Source of the DNA: Hippophae tibetana | Lineage: Eukaryota > Streptophyta > Magnoliopsida > Rosales > Elaeagnaceae | Direction of reading: 5' to 3' | DNA length: 64,000 bases | Assembly: GCA_037013495.1 (NCBI GenBank) | Contig: JAZDXN010000013.1 | Span: forward strand, 2,418,001-2,482,000 | In this document: one piece after another, positions 1 through 13,554 of the stretch | Position numbering within the stretch: the first letter of the stretch is position 1 | Layout of the letters: each line of letters starts with the position of its first letter | Notes under the pieces: generated by a model | Databases searched by the model: none | Told to the model about the DNA's origin: nothing | The model's input: only the letters and a program-made list of their open reading frames with translations | Made by a program: the position numbers and the translations under genes

Positions 1-3000
1 TTACAAACGGTACTTTCTTTGCATCATTAGTAAAAGAAATATCCTCGAAACAAGCTTTTAGCAATTAGTTACTTGTTATTGAAGGGGTTTTCCTCATTAC
101 AGTTGGTTCCAAAATAACGAAGTGTTGTCAATTCAAATGCTACTTTTTTTATGAGAGCTAATTAATCTAGGCATAATTTAACGATGCAAACTGTCAGACA
201 CACGCTCCTGCTTATATTCCTTCTATGAAAAAGTACGTGATCGGTTGACCACCAAACATTAAATACTTACATGCACATTGCTTCTATGTATAACATTTTT
301 TCACTTATGTTTTAGCTTACACTTTCTAACCAACAAGATATATTTGCTCGTAATTGTGGCAAACATATCTAAACAAAATCTTTTTGCTGTTAGAAATATT
401 GATGGAGCATTCTACAACTTAGAACCTGTAGTTTTGATATCTCAATGTACTTAAATTATGTTTAAACTCATGATTGCATGTCAAAGCGGAGAGGCACGTC
501 GTTGTAGATTCCTAGGCTTAGAAACACCTTATCCTTTTGCACACAACCGTGTTCAATTTCATCAAGAATACATTCATCTTCTTCTGTTCCTTAAAACTCA
601 ACACGCCATATAGGAGATGAAAAGGTTGGAATGCATTAAGCAAGTTTTTTTTTTGGTAACTTGAGCGTTTTATATTTGGGTTTTTAGTCGATTTCTCTAT
701 GTGAAGTTTGAAGAAATCTTTACAAACGGTACTTTCTTTGTACCATTAGTAAAAGAAATATCTTCGAAACAAGCTTATAGCAATTAGTTACTTGTTATTG
801 AAGGGATTTTCCTAATTACAGTTGGCTCAAAAATCACGAAGAGGTCTCAATTCAAATACTACATTTTTTTATTAGAGCTAATTAATCAATGTATAATTTA
901 ACGATGCAAACTGTCGGACACACGCTCCTGCGTATCTTCCTTCAATGACAAAGTATGTGATCGTTTAACCAAGAAACATTAAATACTTACATCCATAATG
1001 CTTCTATGTATAATATTTTGTTACTTATGTTTTATCTAACACTTTCTAGTCAACAAGATATATTTGCTCGTAATTGTGGCAAACCTATCTAAACAAAATC
1101 ATTTTGCAGTTAGACATATTGATGGAGCATTCTATAACTTGGAACCTGTAGTTTTGATACCTTAATGTACATAAATTTTGGTCAAACTCATTATTGCATG
1201 TCACAGCGGAGAGGCACGTCGTTGTAGATTCCTAGGGTTAGAAGCACCTTATCCTTTTTGCACACAACCGTGTTCAATTTCATCAAGAATAGATTCATCT
1301 TCTTCTGGTCCTTGAAACTCAACAAGCCATATAGGAGATGAAAAGGTTGGAATGCATTAAGCACGTTTTTTTGATAACTTGAGCGTTTTATATTTGGGTT
1401 TTTAGTCTATTTCTCTTTGTGAAGTTTGAAGTAATCTTTACAAATGGTACTTTCTTTGCATCATTAGTAAAAGAAATATCCTCGAAACAAGCTTTTAGCA
1501 ATTATTTACTTGTTATTGAAGGGGTTTTCCTCATTATAGTTGGTTCCAAAATAACCAAGTGGTCTAATTTCAAATGCTGCATTTTTTATGAGAGCTAATT
1601 AATCTATGTATAATTTAACGATGCAAAGTGTCGGACACACGCTTTTGCGTATCTTCCTTCAATGATAAGGTACGTGATCGTTTAACCAAGAAACATTAAA
1701 TACTTACATCCACAATGCTTCTATGTATAATATTTTGTCACTTATGTTTTATCTTACACTTTCTAGCCAACAAGATATATTTGCTCGTAATTGTGGCAAA
1801 CCTATCTAAACAAAATCATTTTGCAGTTAGACATATTGATGGAGCATTCTATAACTTGGAACCTGTAGTTTTGATACCTCAATGTACTTAAATTATGGTC
1901 AAACTCATGATTGCATGTCAAAGCAGAGAGGCACGTCGTTGTAGATTCCTAGGCTTAGAAACACCTTATCCTTTTGCACAAAACCGTGTTTAATTTCATC
2001 AAGAATACATTCATCTTCTTCTGTTCCTTAAAACTCAACACGCCATATAGGAGATGAAAAGGTTGGAATGCATTAAACAAGTTTTTTTGGTAACTTGAGC
2101 GTTTTATATTTGGGTTTTTAGTCTATTTCTCTTTATGAAGTTTGAAGTAATCTTTACAAAACGGTACTTTCTTTGTACCATTAGTAAAAGAAATATCTTC
2201 AAAACAAGCTTATAGCAATTAGTTACTTGTTATTGAAGGGGTTTTCCTCATTACAGTTGGTTCTAAAATAACGAAGAGGTCTCAATTCAAATGCTACTTT
2301 TTTTTATGAGAGCTAATTAATCTATGCATAATTTAACGATGCAAAGTGTCAGACACACGCTCCTGCGTATCTTTCTTCAATGAAAAAGTACGTGATCGCT
2401 TAACCACGAAACATTAAATACTTACATCCACATTGCTTCTGTATATAACATTTTGTCACTTATGTTTTATCTTACACTTTCTAGCAACCAAGATATATTT
2501 GCTCGTAATTGTGGCAAACCTATCTAAATAAAATCATTTTGCAGTTAGACATATTGATGGAGCATTCTATAACTTGGAACCTGTAGTTTTGATACCTCAA
2601 TGTACTTAAATTATGGTCAAACTTATGATTGCATGTCAAAGCGGAGAGGCACGTCGTTGTAGATTCCTAGGCTTAGAAACACCTTATCCTTTTGCACACA
2701 ACCGTGTTCAATTTCATCAAGAATACATTCATCTTCTTCTGTTCCTTAAAACTCAACACGCCATATAGGAGATGAAAAGGTTGGAATGCATTAAGCAAGT
2801 TTTTTTGGTAACTTGAGCGTTTTATATTTGGGTTTTTAGTCGATTTCTCTATGTGAAGTTTGAAGTAATCTTTACAAACGGTACTTTCTTTGTACCATTA
2901 GTAAAAGAAATATCTTCGAAACAAGCTTATAGCAATTAGTTACTTGTTATTGAAGGGATTCTCCTAATTACAGTTGGGTCAAAAATAAAGAAGAGGTCTC

Positions 3001-3589
3001 AATTCAAATACTACATTTTTTTATGAGAGCTAATTAATCAATGCATAATTTAACGATGCAAACTGTCGGACACACGCTCCTGCGTATCTTCCTTCAATGA
3101 CAAAGTACGTGATCGTTTAACCAAGAAACATTAAATACTTACATCCATAATGCTTCTATGTATAATATTTTGTTACTTATGTTTTATCTAACACTTTCTA
3201 GTCAACAAGATATATTTGCTCGTAATTGTGGCAAACCTATCTAAACAAAATCATTTTGCAGTTAGACATATTGATGGAGCATTCTATAACTTGGAACCTG
3301 TAGTTTTGATACCTTAATGTACATAAATTATGGTCAAGCTCATTATTGCATGTCACAGCGGAGAGGCACGTCGTTGTAGATTCCTAGGGTTAGAAGCACC
3401 TTATCCTTTTGGCACACAACCGTGTTCAATTTCATCAAGAATAGATTCATCTTCTTCTGGTCCTTGAAACTCAACAAGCCATATAGGAGATGAAAAGGTT
3501 GGAATGCATTAAGCAAGTTTTTTTGATAACTCTAGCGTTTTATATTTGGGTTTTTAGTCTATTTCTCTTTGTGAAGTTTGAAGTAATCT
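1..3589. repeat. Pentamer HOR, copy 1 (5 monomers)
   Basis: Monomers start at 1, 720, 1438, 2154 and 2872. Each corresponds to the monomer 3587-3589 bp downstream better than to its direct neighbours, which defines a five-monomer higher-order unit. The first monomer has 'cctatatag'-type ends and a T-run of ten before 'ggtaacttgag'. The third carries 'aaccaagtgg' and 'cgcttttgcg'. The fourth has an extra A ('ttacaaaacgg'). The second and fifth are alike and carry 'gtacataaat'. By eye the first monomers of the two copies differ at about 8 positions in 719 bp. Confidence 0.92.
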
Positions 3590-6500
3590 TTACAAACGGT
3601 ACTTTCTTTGCATCATTAGTAAAAGAAATATCCTCGAAACAAGCTTTTAGCAATTAGTTACTTGTTATTGAAGGGGTTTTCCTCATTACAGTTGGTTCCA
3701 AAATAACGAAGTGGTGTCAATTCAAATGCTACTTTTTTTATGAGAGCTAATTAATCTAGGCATAATTTAACGATGCAAACTGTCAGACACACGCTCCTGC
3801 TTATATTCCTTCTATGAAAAAGTACGTGATCGGTTGACCACCAAACATTAAATACTTACATGCACATTGCTTCTATGTATAACATTTTTTCTCTTATGTT
3901 TTATCTTACACTTTCTAACCAACAAGATATATTTGCTCGTAATTGTGGCAAACATATCTAAACAAAATCTTTTCGCTGTTAGACATATTGATGGAGCATT
4001 CTACAACTTAGAACCTGTAGTTTTGATATCTCAATGTACTTAAATTATGTTTAAACTCATGATTGCATGTCAAAGCGGAGAGGCACGTCGTTGTAGATTC
4101 CTAGGCTTAGAAACACCTTATCCTTTTGCACACAACCGTGTTCAATTTCATCAAGAATACATTCATCTTCTTCTGCTCCTTAAAACTCAACACGCCATAT
4201 ATGAGATGAAAAGGTTGGAATGCATTAAGCAAGTTTTTTTTTGGTAACTTGAGCGTTTTATATTTGGGTTTTTAGTCGATTTCTCTATGTGAAGTTTGAA
4301 GAAATCTTTACAAACGGTACTTTCTTTGTACCATTAGTAAAAGAAATATCTTCGAAACAAGCTTATAGCAATTAGTTACTTGTTATTGAAGGGATTTTCC
4401 TAATTACAGTTGGCTCAAAAATAACGAAGAGGTCTCAATTCAAATACTACATTTTTTTATGAGAGCTAATTAATCAATGTATAATTTAACGATGCAAACT
4501 GTCGGACACACGCTCCTGCGTATCTTCCTTCAATGACAAAGTATGTGATCGTTTAACCAAGAAACATTAAATACTTACATCCATAATGCTTCTATGTATA
4601 ATATTTTGTTACTTATGTTTTATCTAACACTTTCTAGTCAACAAGATATATTTGCTCGTAATTGTGGCAAACCTATCTAAACAAAATCATTTTGCAGTTA
4701 GACATATTGATGGAGCATTCTATAACTTGGAACCTGTAGTTTTGATACCTTAATGTACATAAATTATGGTCAAACTCATTATTGCATGTCACAGCGGAGA
4801 GGCACGTCGTTGTAGATTCATAGGGTTAGAAGCACCTTATCCTTTTTGCACACAACCGTGTTCAATTTCATCAAGAATAGATTCATCTTCTTCTGGTCCT
4901 TGAAACTCAACAAGCCATATAGGAGATGAAAAGGTTGGAATGCATTAAGCACGTTTTTTTGATAACTTGAGCGTTTTATATTTGGGTTTTTAGTCTATTT
5001 CTCTTTGTGAAGTTTGAAGTAATCTTTACAAATGGTACTTTCTTTGCATCATTAGTAAAAGAAATATCCTCGAAACAAGCTTTTAGCAATTAGTTACTTG
5101 TTATTGAAGGGGTTTTCCTCATTACAGTTGGTTCCAAAATAACCAAGTGGTCTAATTTCAAATGCTGCATTTTTTATGAGAGCTAATTAATCTATGTATA
5201 ATTTAACGATGCAAAGTGTCGGACACACGCTTTTGCGTATCTTCCTTCAATGATAAGGTACGTGATCGTTTAACCAAGAAACATTAAATACTTACATCCA
5301 CAATGCTTCTATGTATAATATTTTGTCACTTATGTTTTATCTTACACTTTCTAGCCAACAAGATATATTTGCTCGTAATTGTGGCAAACCTATCTAAACA
5401 AAATCATTTTGCAGTTAGACATATTGATGGAGCATTCTATAACTTGGAACCTGTAGTTTTGATACCTCAATGTACTTAAATTATGGTCAAACTCATGATT
5501 GCATGTCAAAGCAGAGAGGCACGTCGTTGTAGATTCCTAGGCTTAGAAACACCTTATCCTTTTGCACACAACCGTGTTTAATTTCATCAAGAATACATTC
5601 ATCTTCTTCTGTTCCTTAAAACTCAACACGCCATATAGGAGATGAAAAGGTTGGAATGCATTAAACAAGTTTTTTTGGTAACTTGAGTGTTTTATATTTG
5701 GGTTTTTAGTCTATTTCTCTTTATGAAGTTTGAAGTAATCTTTACAAAACGGTACTTTCTTTGTACCATTAGTAAAAGAAATATCTTCAAAACAAGCTTA
5801 TAGCAATTAGTTACTTGTTATTGAAGGGGTTTTCCTCATTACAGTTGGTTCTAAAATAACGAAGAGGTCTCAATTCAAATGCTACTTTTTTTATGAGAGC
5901 TAATTAATCTATGCATAATTTAACGATGCAAAGTGTCAGACACACGCTCCTGCGTATCTTTCTTCAATGAAAAAGTACGTGATCGCTTAACCACGAAACA
6001 TTAAATACTTACATCCACATTGCTTCTATATATAACATTTTGTCACTTATGTTTTATCTTACACTTTCTAGCAACCAAGATATATTTGCTCGTAATTGTG
6101 GCAAACCTATCTAAATAAAATCATTTTGCAGTTAGACATATTGATGGAGCATTCTATAACTTGGAACCTGTAGTTTTGATACCTCAATGTACTTAAATTA
6201 TGGTCAAACTTATGATTGCATGTCAAAGCGGAGAGGCACGTCGTTGTAGATTCCTAGGCTTAGAAACACCTTATCCTTTTGCACACAACCGTGTTCAATT
6301 TCATCAAGAATACATTCATCTTCTTCTGTTCCTTAAAACTCAACACGCCATATAGGAGATGAAAAGGTTGGAATGCTTTAAGCAAGTTTTTTTGGTAACT
6401 TGAGCGTTTTATATTTGGGTTTTTAGTCGATTTCTCTATGTGAAGTTTGATGTAATCTTTACAAACGGTACTTTCTTTGTACCATTAGTAAAAGAAATAT

Positions 6501-7176
6501 CTTCGAAACAAGCTTATAGCAATTAGTTACTTGTTATTGAAGGGATTCTCCTAATTACAGTTGGCTCAAAAATAAAGAAGAGGTCTCAATTCAAATACTA
6601 CATTTTATTATGAGAGCTAATTAATCAATGTATAATTTAACGATGCAAACTGTCGGACACACGCTCCTGCGTATCTTCCTTCAATGACAAAGTACGTGAT
6701 CGTTTAACCAAGAAACATTAAATACTTACATCCATAATGCTTATATGTATAATATTTTGTTACTTATGTTTTATCTAACACTTTCTAGTCAACAAGATAT
6801 ATTTGCTCGTAATTCTGGCAAACCTATCTAAACAAAATCATTTTGCAGTTAGACATATTGATGGAGCATTCTATAACTTGGAACCTGTAGTTTTGATACC
6901 TTAATGTACATAAATTATGGTCAAACTCATTATTGCATGTCACAGCGGAGAGGCACGTCGTTGTAGATTCCTAGGGTTAGAAGCACCTTATCCTTTTTGC
7001 ACACAACCGTGTTCAATTTCATCAAGAATAGATTCATCTTCTTCTGGTCCTTGAAACTCAACAAGCCATATAGGAGATGAAAAGGTTGGAATGCATTAAG
7101 CAAGTTTTTTTGATAACTTGAGCGTTTTATATTTGGGTTTTTAGTCTATTTCTCTTTGTGAAGTTTGAAGTAATCT
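3590..7176. repeat. Pentamer HOR, copy 2 (5 monomers)
   Basis: Monomers start at 3590, 4308, 5026, 5742 and 6459, matching copy 1 in order and in type. In copy 1 the fifth monomer is followed by a type-1 monomer. Here it is followed at 7177 by a type-3 monomer instead, so the pentamer order breaks at this boundary. Types 2 and 5 resemble each other, so a misaligned exchange between them is a simple explanation (inference). A single base change near 4201 ('atatgag' for 'ataggag') removes a stop codon and gives a chance 66-codon frame at 4047-4247. Confidence 0.92.
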
Positions 7177-7892
7177 TTACAAATGGTACTTTCTTTGCAT
7201 CATTAGTAAAAGAAATATCCTCGAAACAAGCTTTTAGCAATTAGTTACTTGTTATTGAAGGGGTTTTCCTCATTACAGTTGGTTCCAAAATAACCAAGTG
7301 GTCTAATTTCAAATGCTGCATTTTTTATGAGAGCTAATTAATCTATGTATAATTTAACGATGCAAAGTGTCGGACACACGCTTTTGCGTATCTTCCTTCA
7401 ATGATAAGGTACGTGATCGTTTAACCAAGAAACATTAAATACTTACATCCACAATGCTTCTATGTATAATATTTTGTCACTTATGTTTTATCTTACACTT
7501 TCTAGCCAACAAGATATATTTGCTCGTAATTGTGGCAAACCTATCTAAACAAAATCTTTTTGCAGTTAGACATATTGATAGAGCATTCTATAACTTAGAA
7601 CCTGTAGTTTTGATACCTCAATGTACATAAATTATGGTCAAACTCATTATTACATGTGAAAGCGGAGAGGCACGTCGTTGTAGATTCCTAGGCAAAGAAA
7701 CACCTTATCCTTTTGCACACAACCGTGTTCAATTTCATCAAGAATACATTCATCTTCTTATGTTCTTTAAAACTCAACACGCCATATAGGAGATGAAAAG
7801 GTTGGAATGCATTAAGCAAGTTTGTTTGGTAACTTGAGCATTTTATATTTGGGTTTTTAGTCGATTTCTCTTTGTGAAGTTTGAAGTAATCC
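7177..7892. repeat. Hybrid monomer joining the pentamer and trimer HOR domains
   Basis: The first 380 bases carry the marks of pentamer type 3 ('aaccaagtgg', 'gctgcatttt', 'cgcttttgcg'). From base 7557 on it carries the marks of the third trimer monomer ('aaaatcttttt', 'gatagagcattc', 'ggcaaagaaac'). The change of type inside one unit marks an exchange junction between two HOR domains. The left side matches 5026 onwards and the right side matches 9707 onwards. Confidence 0.82.
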
Positions 7893-10042
7893 TTACAAAT
7901 GGTACTTTCTTTGCATCATAAGTAAAAGAAATATCCTCGAAACAAGCTTTTAGCAATTAGTTACTTGTTATTGAAGGGGTTTTCCTCATTACAGTTGGTT
8001 CCAAAATAACCAAGTGGTCTAATTTCAAATGCTGCATTTTTTATGAGAGCTAATTAATCTATGTATAATTTAACGATGCAAAGTGTCGGACACACGCTCC
8101 TGCGTATCTTCCTTCAATGATAAGGTACGTGATCGTTTAACCAAGAAACATTAAATACTTACATCCACAATGCTTCTATGTATAATATTTTGTCACTTAT
8201 GTTTTATCTTACACTTTCTAGCCAACAAGATATATTTGCTCGTAATTGTGGCAAACCTATCTAAACAAAATCATTTTGCAGTTAGACATATTGATGGAGC
8301 ATTCTATAACTTGGAACCTGTAGTTTTGATACCTCAATGTACTTAAATTATGGTCAAACTCATGATTGCATGTCAAAGCAGAGAGGCACGTCGTTGTAGA
8401 TTCCTAGGCATAGAAACACCTTATCCTTTTGCACACAACCGTGTTTAATTTCTTCAAGAATACATTCATCTTCTTCTGTTCCTTAAAACTCAACACGCCA
8501 TATAGGAGATGAAAAGGTTGGAATGCATTAAACAAGTTTTTTTGGTAACTTGAGCGTTTTATATTTGGGTTTTTAGTCTATTTCTCTTTATGAAGTTTGA
8601 AGTAATCTTTACAAAACGGTACTTTCTTTGTACCATTAGTAAAAGAAATATCTTCAAAACAAGCTTATAGCAATTAGTTACTTGTTATTGAAGGGGTTTT
8701 CCTCATTACAGTTGGTTCTAAAATAACGAAGAGGTCTCAATTCAAATGCTACTTTTTTTTATGAGAGCTAATTAATCTATGCATAATTTAACGATGCAAA
8801 GTGTCAGACACACGCTCCTGCGTATCTTTCTTCAATGAAAAAGTACGTGATCGCTTAACCACGAAACATTAAATACTTACATCCACATTGCTTCTATATA
8901 TAACATTTTGTCACTTATGTTTTATCTTACACTTTCTAGCAACCAAGATATATTTGCTCGTAATTGTGGCAAACCTATCTAAATAAAATCATTTTGCAGT
9001 TAGATATATTGATGGAGCATTCTATAACTTGGAACCTATAGTTTTGATACCTCAATGTACTTAAATTATGGTCAAACTTATGATTGCATGTCAAAGCGGA
9101 GAGGCACGTCGTTGTAGATTCCTAGGGTTAGAAACACCTTATCCTTTTGCACACAACCGTGTTCAATTTCATCAAGAATAGATTCATATTCTTCTGGTCC
9201 TTGAAACTCAACAAGCCATATAGGGGAGGAAAAGGTTGGAATGCATTAAGCAAGTTTTTTTAGTAACTTGAGCGTTTTATATTTGGGTTTTTAGTCTATT
9301 TCTCTTTGTGAAGTTTGAAGTAATCTTTACAAACGGTACTTTCTTTGCATCATTAGTAAAGGAAATATCCTCGAAACAAGCTTTTAGCAATTAGTTACTT
9401 GTTATTGAAGGGGTTTTCCTCATTACAGTTGGTTCCAAAATAAAGAAGAGGTCTAATTTCAAATGCTACATTTTTTATGAGAGCTAATTAATCTATGTAT
9501 AATTTAACGATGCAAACTGTCGGACACACGCTCCTGCGTATCTTCCTTCAATGACAAGGTACGTGATCGTTTAACGAAGAAACAATAAATACTTACATCC
9601 ACAATGCTTCTATGTATAATATTTTGTCACTTATGTTTTATCTAACATTTTCTAGTCAACAAGATATATTTGCTCGTAATTGTGGCAAACCTATCTAAAC
9701 AAAATCTTTTTGCAGTTAGACATATTGATAGAGCATTCTATAACTTAGAACCTGTAGTTTTGATACCTCAATGTACTTAAATTATGGTCAAACTCATGAT
9801 TCCATGTGAAAGCGGAGAGGCACGTCGTTGTAGATTCCTAGGCAAAGAAACACCTTATCCTTTTGCACACAACCGTGTTCAATTTCATCAAGAATACATT
9901 CATCTTCTTATGTTCTTTAAAACTCAACACGCCATATAGGAGATGAAAAGGTTGGAATGCATTAAGCAAGTTTGTTTGGTAACTTGAGCATTTTATATTT
10001 GGGTTTTTAGTCGATTTCTCTTTGTGAAGTTTGAAGTAATCC
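7893..10042. repeat. Trimer HOR A, copy 1 (2150 bp)
   Basis: Monomers start at 7893, 8609 and 9327 (716, 718 and 716 bp). Marks of the three members are 'gcatcataagtaaaag' in the first, 'ttacaaaacgg' in the second, and 'gatagagcattc' with 'ggcaaagaaac' in the third. The next three monomers repeat the same order at an offset of exactly 2150 bp. The second member is also the type-4 monomer of the pentamer, so the trimer was probably built from pentamer parts (inference). Confidence 0.92.
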
Positions 10043-12192
10043 TTACAAACGGCACTTTCTTTGCATCATAAGTAAAAGAAATATCCTCGAAACAAGATTT
10101 TAGCAATTAGTTACTTGTTATTGAAGGGGTTTTCCTCATTACAGTTGGTTCCAAAATAACGAAGAGGTCAAATTTCAAATGCTACATTTTTTATGAGAGC
10201 TAATTAATCTATGTATAATTTAACGATGCAAAGTGTCGGACACACGCTTTTGCGTATCTTCCTTCAATGATAAGGTACGTGATCGTTTAACCAAGAAACA
10301 TTAAATACTTACATCCACAATGCTTCTATGTATAATATTTTGTCACTTATGTTTTATCTTACACTTTCTAGCCAACAAGATATATTTGCTCGTAATTGTG
10401 GCAAACCTATCTAAACAAAATCATTTTGCAGTTAGACATATTGATGGAGCATTCTATAACTTGGAACCTGTAGTTTTGATACCTCAATGTACTTAAATTA
10501 TGGTCAAACTCATGATTGCATGTCAAAGCAGAGAGGCACGTCGTTGTAGATTCCTAGGCATAGAAACACCTTATCCTTTTGCACACAACCGTGTTTAATT
10601 TCTTCAAGAATACATTCATCTTCTTCTGTTCCTTAAAACTCAACACGCCATATAGGAGATGAAAAGGTTGGAATGCATTAAACAAGTTTTTTTGGTAACT
10701 TGAGCGTTTTATATTTGGGTTTTTAGTCTATTTCTCTTTATGAAGTTTGAAGTAATCTTTACAAAACGGTACTTTCTTTGTACCATTAGTAAAAGAAATA
10801 TCTTCAAAACAAGCTTATAGCAATTAGTTACTTGTTATTGAAGGGGTTTTCCTCATTACAGTTGGTTCTAAAATAACGAAGAGGTCTCAATTCAAATGCT
10901 ACTTTTTTTTATGAGAGCTAATTAATCTATGCATAATTTAACGATGCAAAGTGTCAGACACACGCTCCTGCGTATCTTTCTTCAATGAAAAAGTACGTGA
11001 TCGCTTAACCACGAAACATTAAATACTTACATCCACATTGCTTCTATATATAACATTTTGTCACTTATGTTTTATCTTACACTTTCTAGCAACCAAGATA
11101 TATTTGCTCGTAATTGTGGCAAACCTATCTAAATAAAATCATTTTGCAGTTAGACATATTGATGGAGCATTCTATAACTTGGAACCTATAGTTTTGATAC
11201 CTCAATGTACTTAAATTATGGTCAAACTTATGATTGCATGTCAAAGCGGAGAGGCACGTCGTTGTAGATTCCTAGGGTTAGAAACACCTTATCCTTTTGC
11301 ACACAACCGTGTTCAATTTCATCAAGAATAGATTCATATTCTTCTGGTCCTTGAAACTCAACAAGCCATATAGGGGAGGAAAAGGTTGGAATGCATTAAG
11401 CAAGTTTTTTTAGTAACTTGAGCGTTTTATATTTGGGTTTTTAGTCTATTTCTCTTTGTGAAGTTTGAAGTAATCTTTACAAACGGTACTTTCTTTGCAT
11501 CATTAGTAAAGGAAATATCCTCGAAACAAGCTTTTAGCAATTAGTTACTTGTTATTGAAAGGGTTTTCCTCATTACAGTTGGTTCCAAAATAAAGAAGAG
11601 GTCTAATTTCAAATGCTACATTTTTTATGAGAGCTAATTAATCTATGTATAATTTAACGATGCAAACTGTCGGACACACGCTCCTGCGTATCTTCCTTCA
11701 ATGACAAGGTGCGTGATCGTTTAACGAAGAAACAATAAATACTTACATCCACAATGCTTCTATGTATAATATTTTGTCACTTATGTTTTATCTAACATTT
11801 TCTAGTCAACAAGATATATTTGCTCGTAATTGTGGCAAACCTATCTAAACAAAATCTTTTTGCAGTTAGACATATTGATAGAGCATTCTATAACTTAGAA
11901 CCTGTAGTTTTGATACCTCAATGTACTTAAATTATGGTCAAACTCATGATTCCATGTGAAAGCGGAGAGGCACGTCGTTGTAGATTCCTAGGCAAAGAAA
12001 CACCTTATCCTTTTGCACACAACCGTGTTCAATTTCATCAAGAATACATTCATCTTCTTATGTTCTTTAAAACTCAACACGCCATATAGGAGATGAAAAG
12101 GTTGGAATGCATTAAGCAAGTTTGTTTGGTAACTTGAGCATTTTATATTTGGGTTTTTAGTCGATTTCTCTTCGTGAAGTTTGAAGTAATCC
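10043..12192. repeat. Trimer HOR A, copy 2 (2150 bp)
   Basis: Monomers start at 10043, 10759 and 11477, in the same order as the previous trimer at a constant offset of 2150 bp. Only scattered substitutions separate the two copies by eye, for example 'ggcactttc' at 10051 against 'ggtactttc' in copy 1. Confidence 0.92.
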
Positions 12193-13554
12193 TTACAAAC
12201 GGTACTTTCTTTGCATCATAAGTAAAAGAAATATCCTCGAAACAAGATTTTAGCAATTAGTTACTTGTTATTGAAGGGGTTTTCCTCATTACAGTTGGTT
12301 CCAAAATAACGAAGAGGTCTAATTTCAAATGCTACATTTTTTATGAGAGCTAATTAATCTATGTATAATTTAACGATGCAAACTGTCGGACACACGCTCC
12401 TGCGTATCTTCCTTCAATGACAAGGTACGTGATCGTTTAACCAAGAAACATTAAATACTTACATCCACAATGCTTCTATGTATAATATTTTGTCACTTAT
12501 GTTTTATCTTACACTTTCTAGCCAACAAGATATATTTGCTCGTAATTGTGGCAAACCTATCTAAACAAAATCATTTTGCAGTTAGACATATTGATGGAGC
12601 ATTCTATAACTTGGAACCTGTAGTTTTGATACCTCAATGTACTTAAATTATGGTCAAACTCATGATTGCATGTCAAAGTAGAGAGGCACGTCGTTGTAGA
12701 TTCCTAGGCTTAGAAACACCTTATCCTTTTGCACACAACCGTGTTTAATTTCATCAAGAATACATTCATCTTCTTCTGTTCCTTAAAACTCAACACGCCA
12801 TATAGGAGATGAAAAGGTTGGAATGCATTAAACAAGTTTTTTTGGTAACTTGAGCGTTTTATATTTGGGTTTTTAGTCTATTTCTCTTTATGAAGTTTGA
12901 AGTAATCTTTACAAAACGGTACTTTCTTTGTACCATTAGTAAAAGAAATATCTTCAAAACAAGCTTATAGCAATTAGTTACTTGTTATTGAAGGGGTTTT
13001 CCTCATTACAGTTGGTTCTAAAATAACGAAGAGGTCTCAATTCAAATGCTACTTTTTTTTATGAGAGCTAATTAATCTATGCATAATTTAACGATGCAAA
13101 GTGTCAGACACACGCTGCTGCGTATCTTTCTTCAATGAAAAAGTACGTGATCGCTTAACCACGAAACATTAAATACTTACATCCACATTGCTTCTATATA
13201 TAACATTTTGTCACTTATGTTTTATCTTACACTTTCTAGCAACCAAGATATATTTGCTCGTAATTGTGGCAAACCTATCTAAATAAAATCATTTTGCAGT
13301 TAGACATATTGATGGAGCTTTCTATAACTTGGAACCTATAGTTTTGATACCTCAATGTACTTAAATTATGGTCAAACTTATGATTGCATGTCAAAGCGGA
13401 GAGGCACTTCGTTGTAGATTCCTAGGCTTAGAAACTCACCAAGCCATATAAGAGATGAAAAGGTTGGAATGTATTAAGCAAGTTTATTTGGTAACTTGAG
13501 CATTTTATATTTGGGTTTTTAGTCGATTTTCCTTTGTGAAGTTTGAAGTAATCT
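12193..13554. repeat. Trimer HOR A, copy 3, incomplete
   Basis: Monomers start at 12193 and 12909 and match members 1 and 2 of the trimer at +2150 bp. The second is cut short by a 72-bp deletion at 13431-13435. After it the sequence no longer follows the trimer order, so this is where the trimer domain ends. Confidence 0.88.
12909..13554. repeat. Truncated monomer (646 bp) with a 72-bp internal deletion
   Basis: This is the shortest complete unit in the window. Equivalent members at 8609 and 10759 are 718 bp. The text runs from 'ggcttagaaac' straight into 'tcaccaagcc', which in full units lies 72 bp further on after 'ccttgaaac'. The five bases 'gaaac' at 13431-13435 occur at both ends of the missing piece, as expected for slippage or microhomology joining. 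The sequence after the junction ('tcaccaagccatataagag') resembles the units near 15600 and 16300, not the preceding trimer. An exchange with that type may therefore have accompanied the deletion. Confidence 0.9.

Noticed and set aside
4047-4247. 66-codon plus-strand open frame
   Set aside because: It lies inside one satellite monomer and exists only because single base changes removed stop codons present in sister monomers such as the one at 1. It has no start context, family match or conservation.
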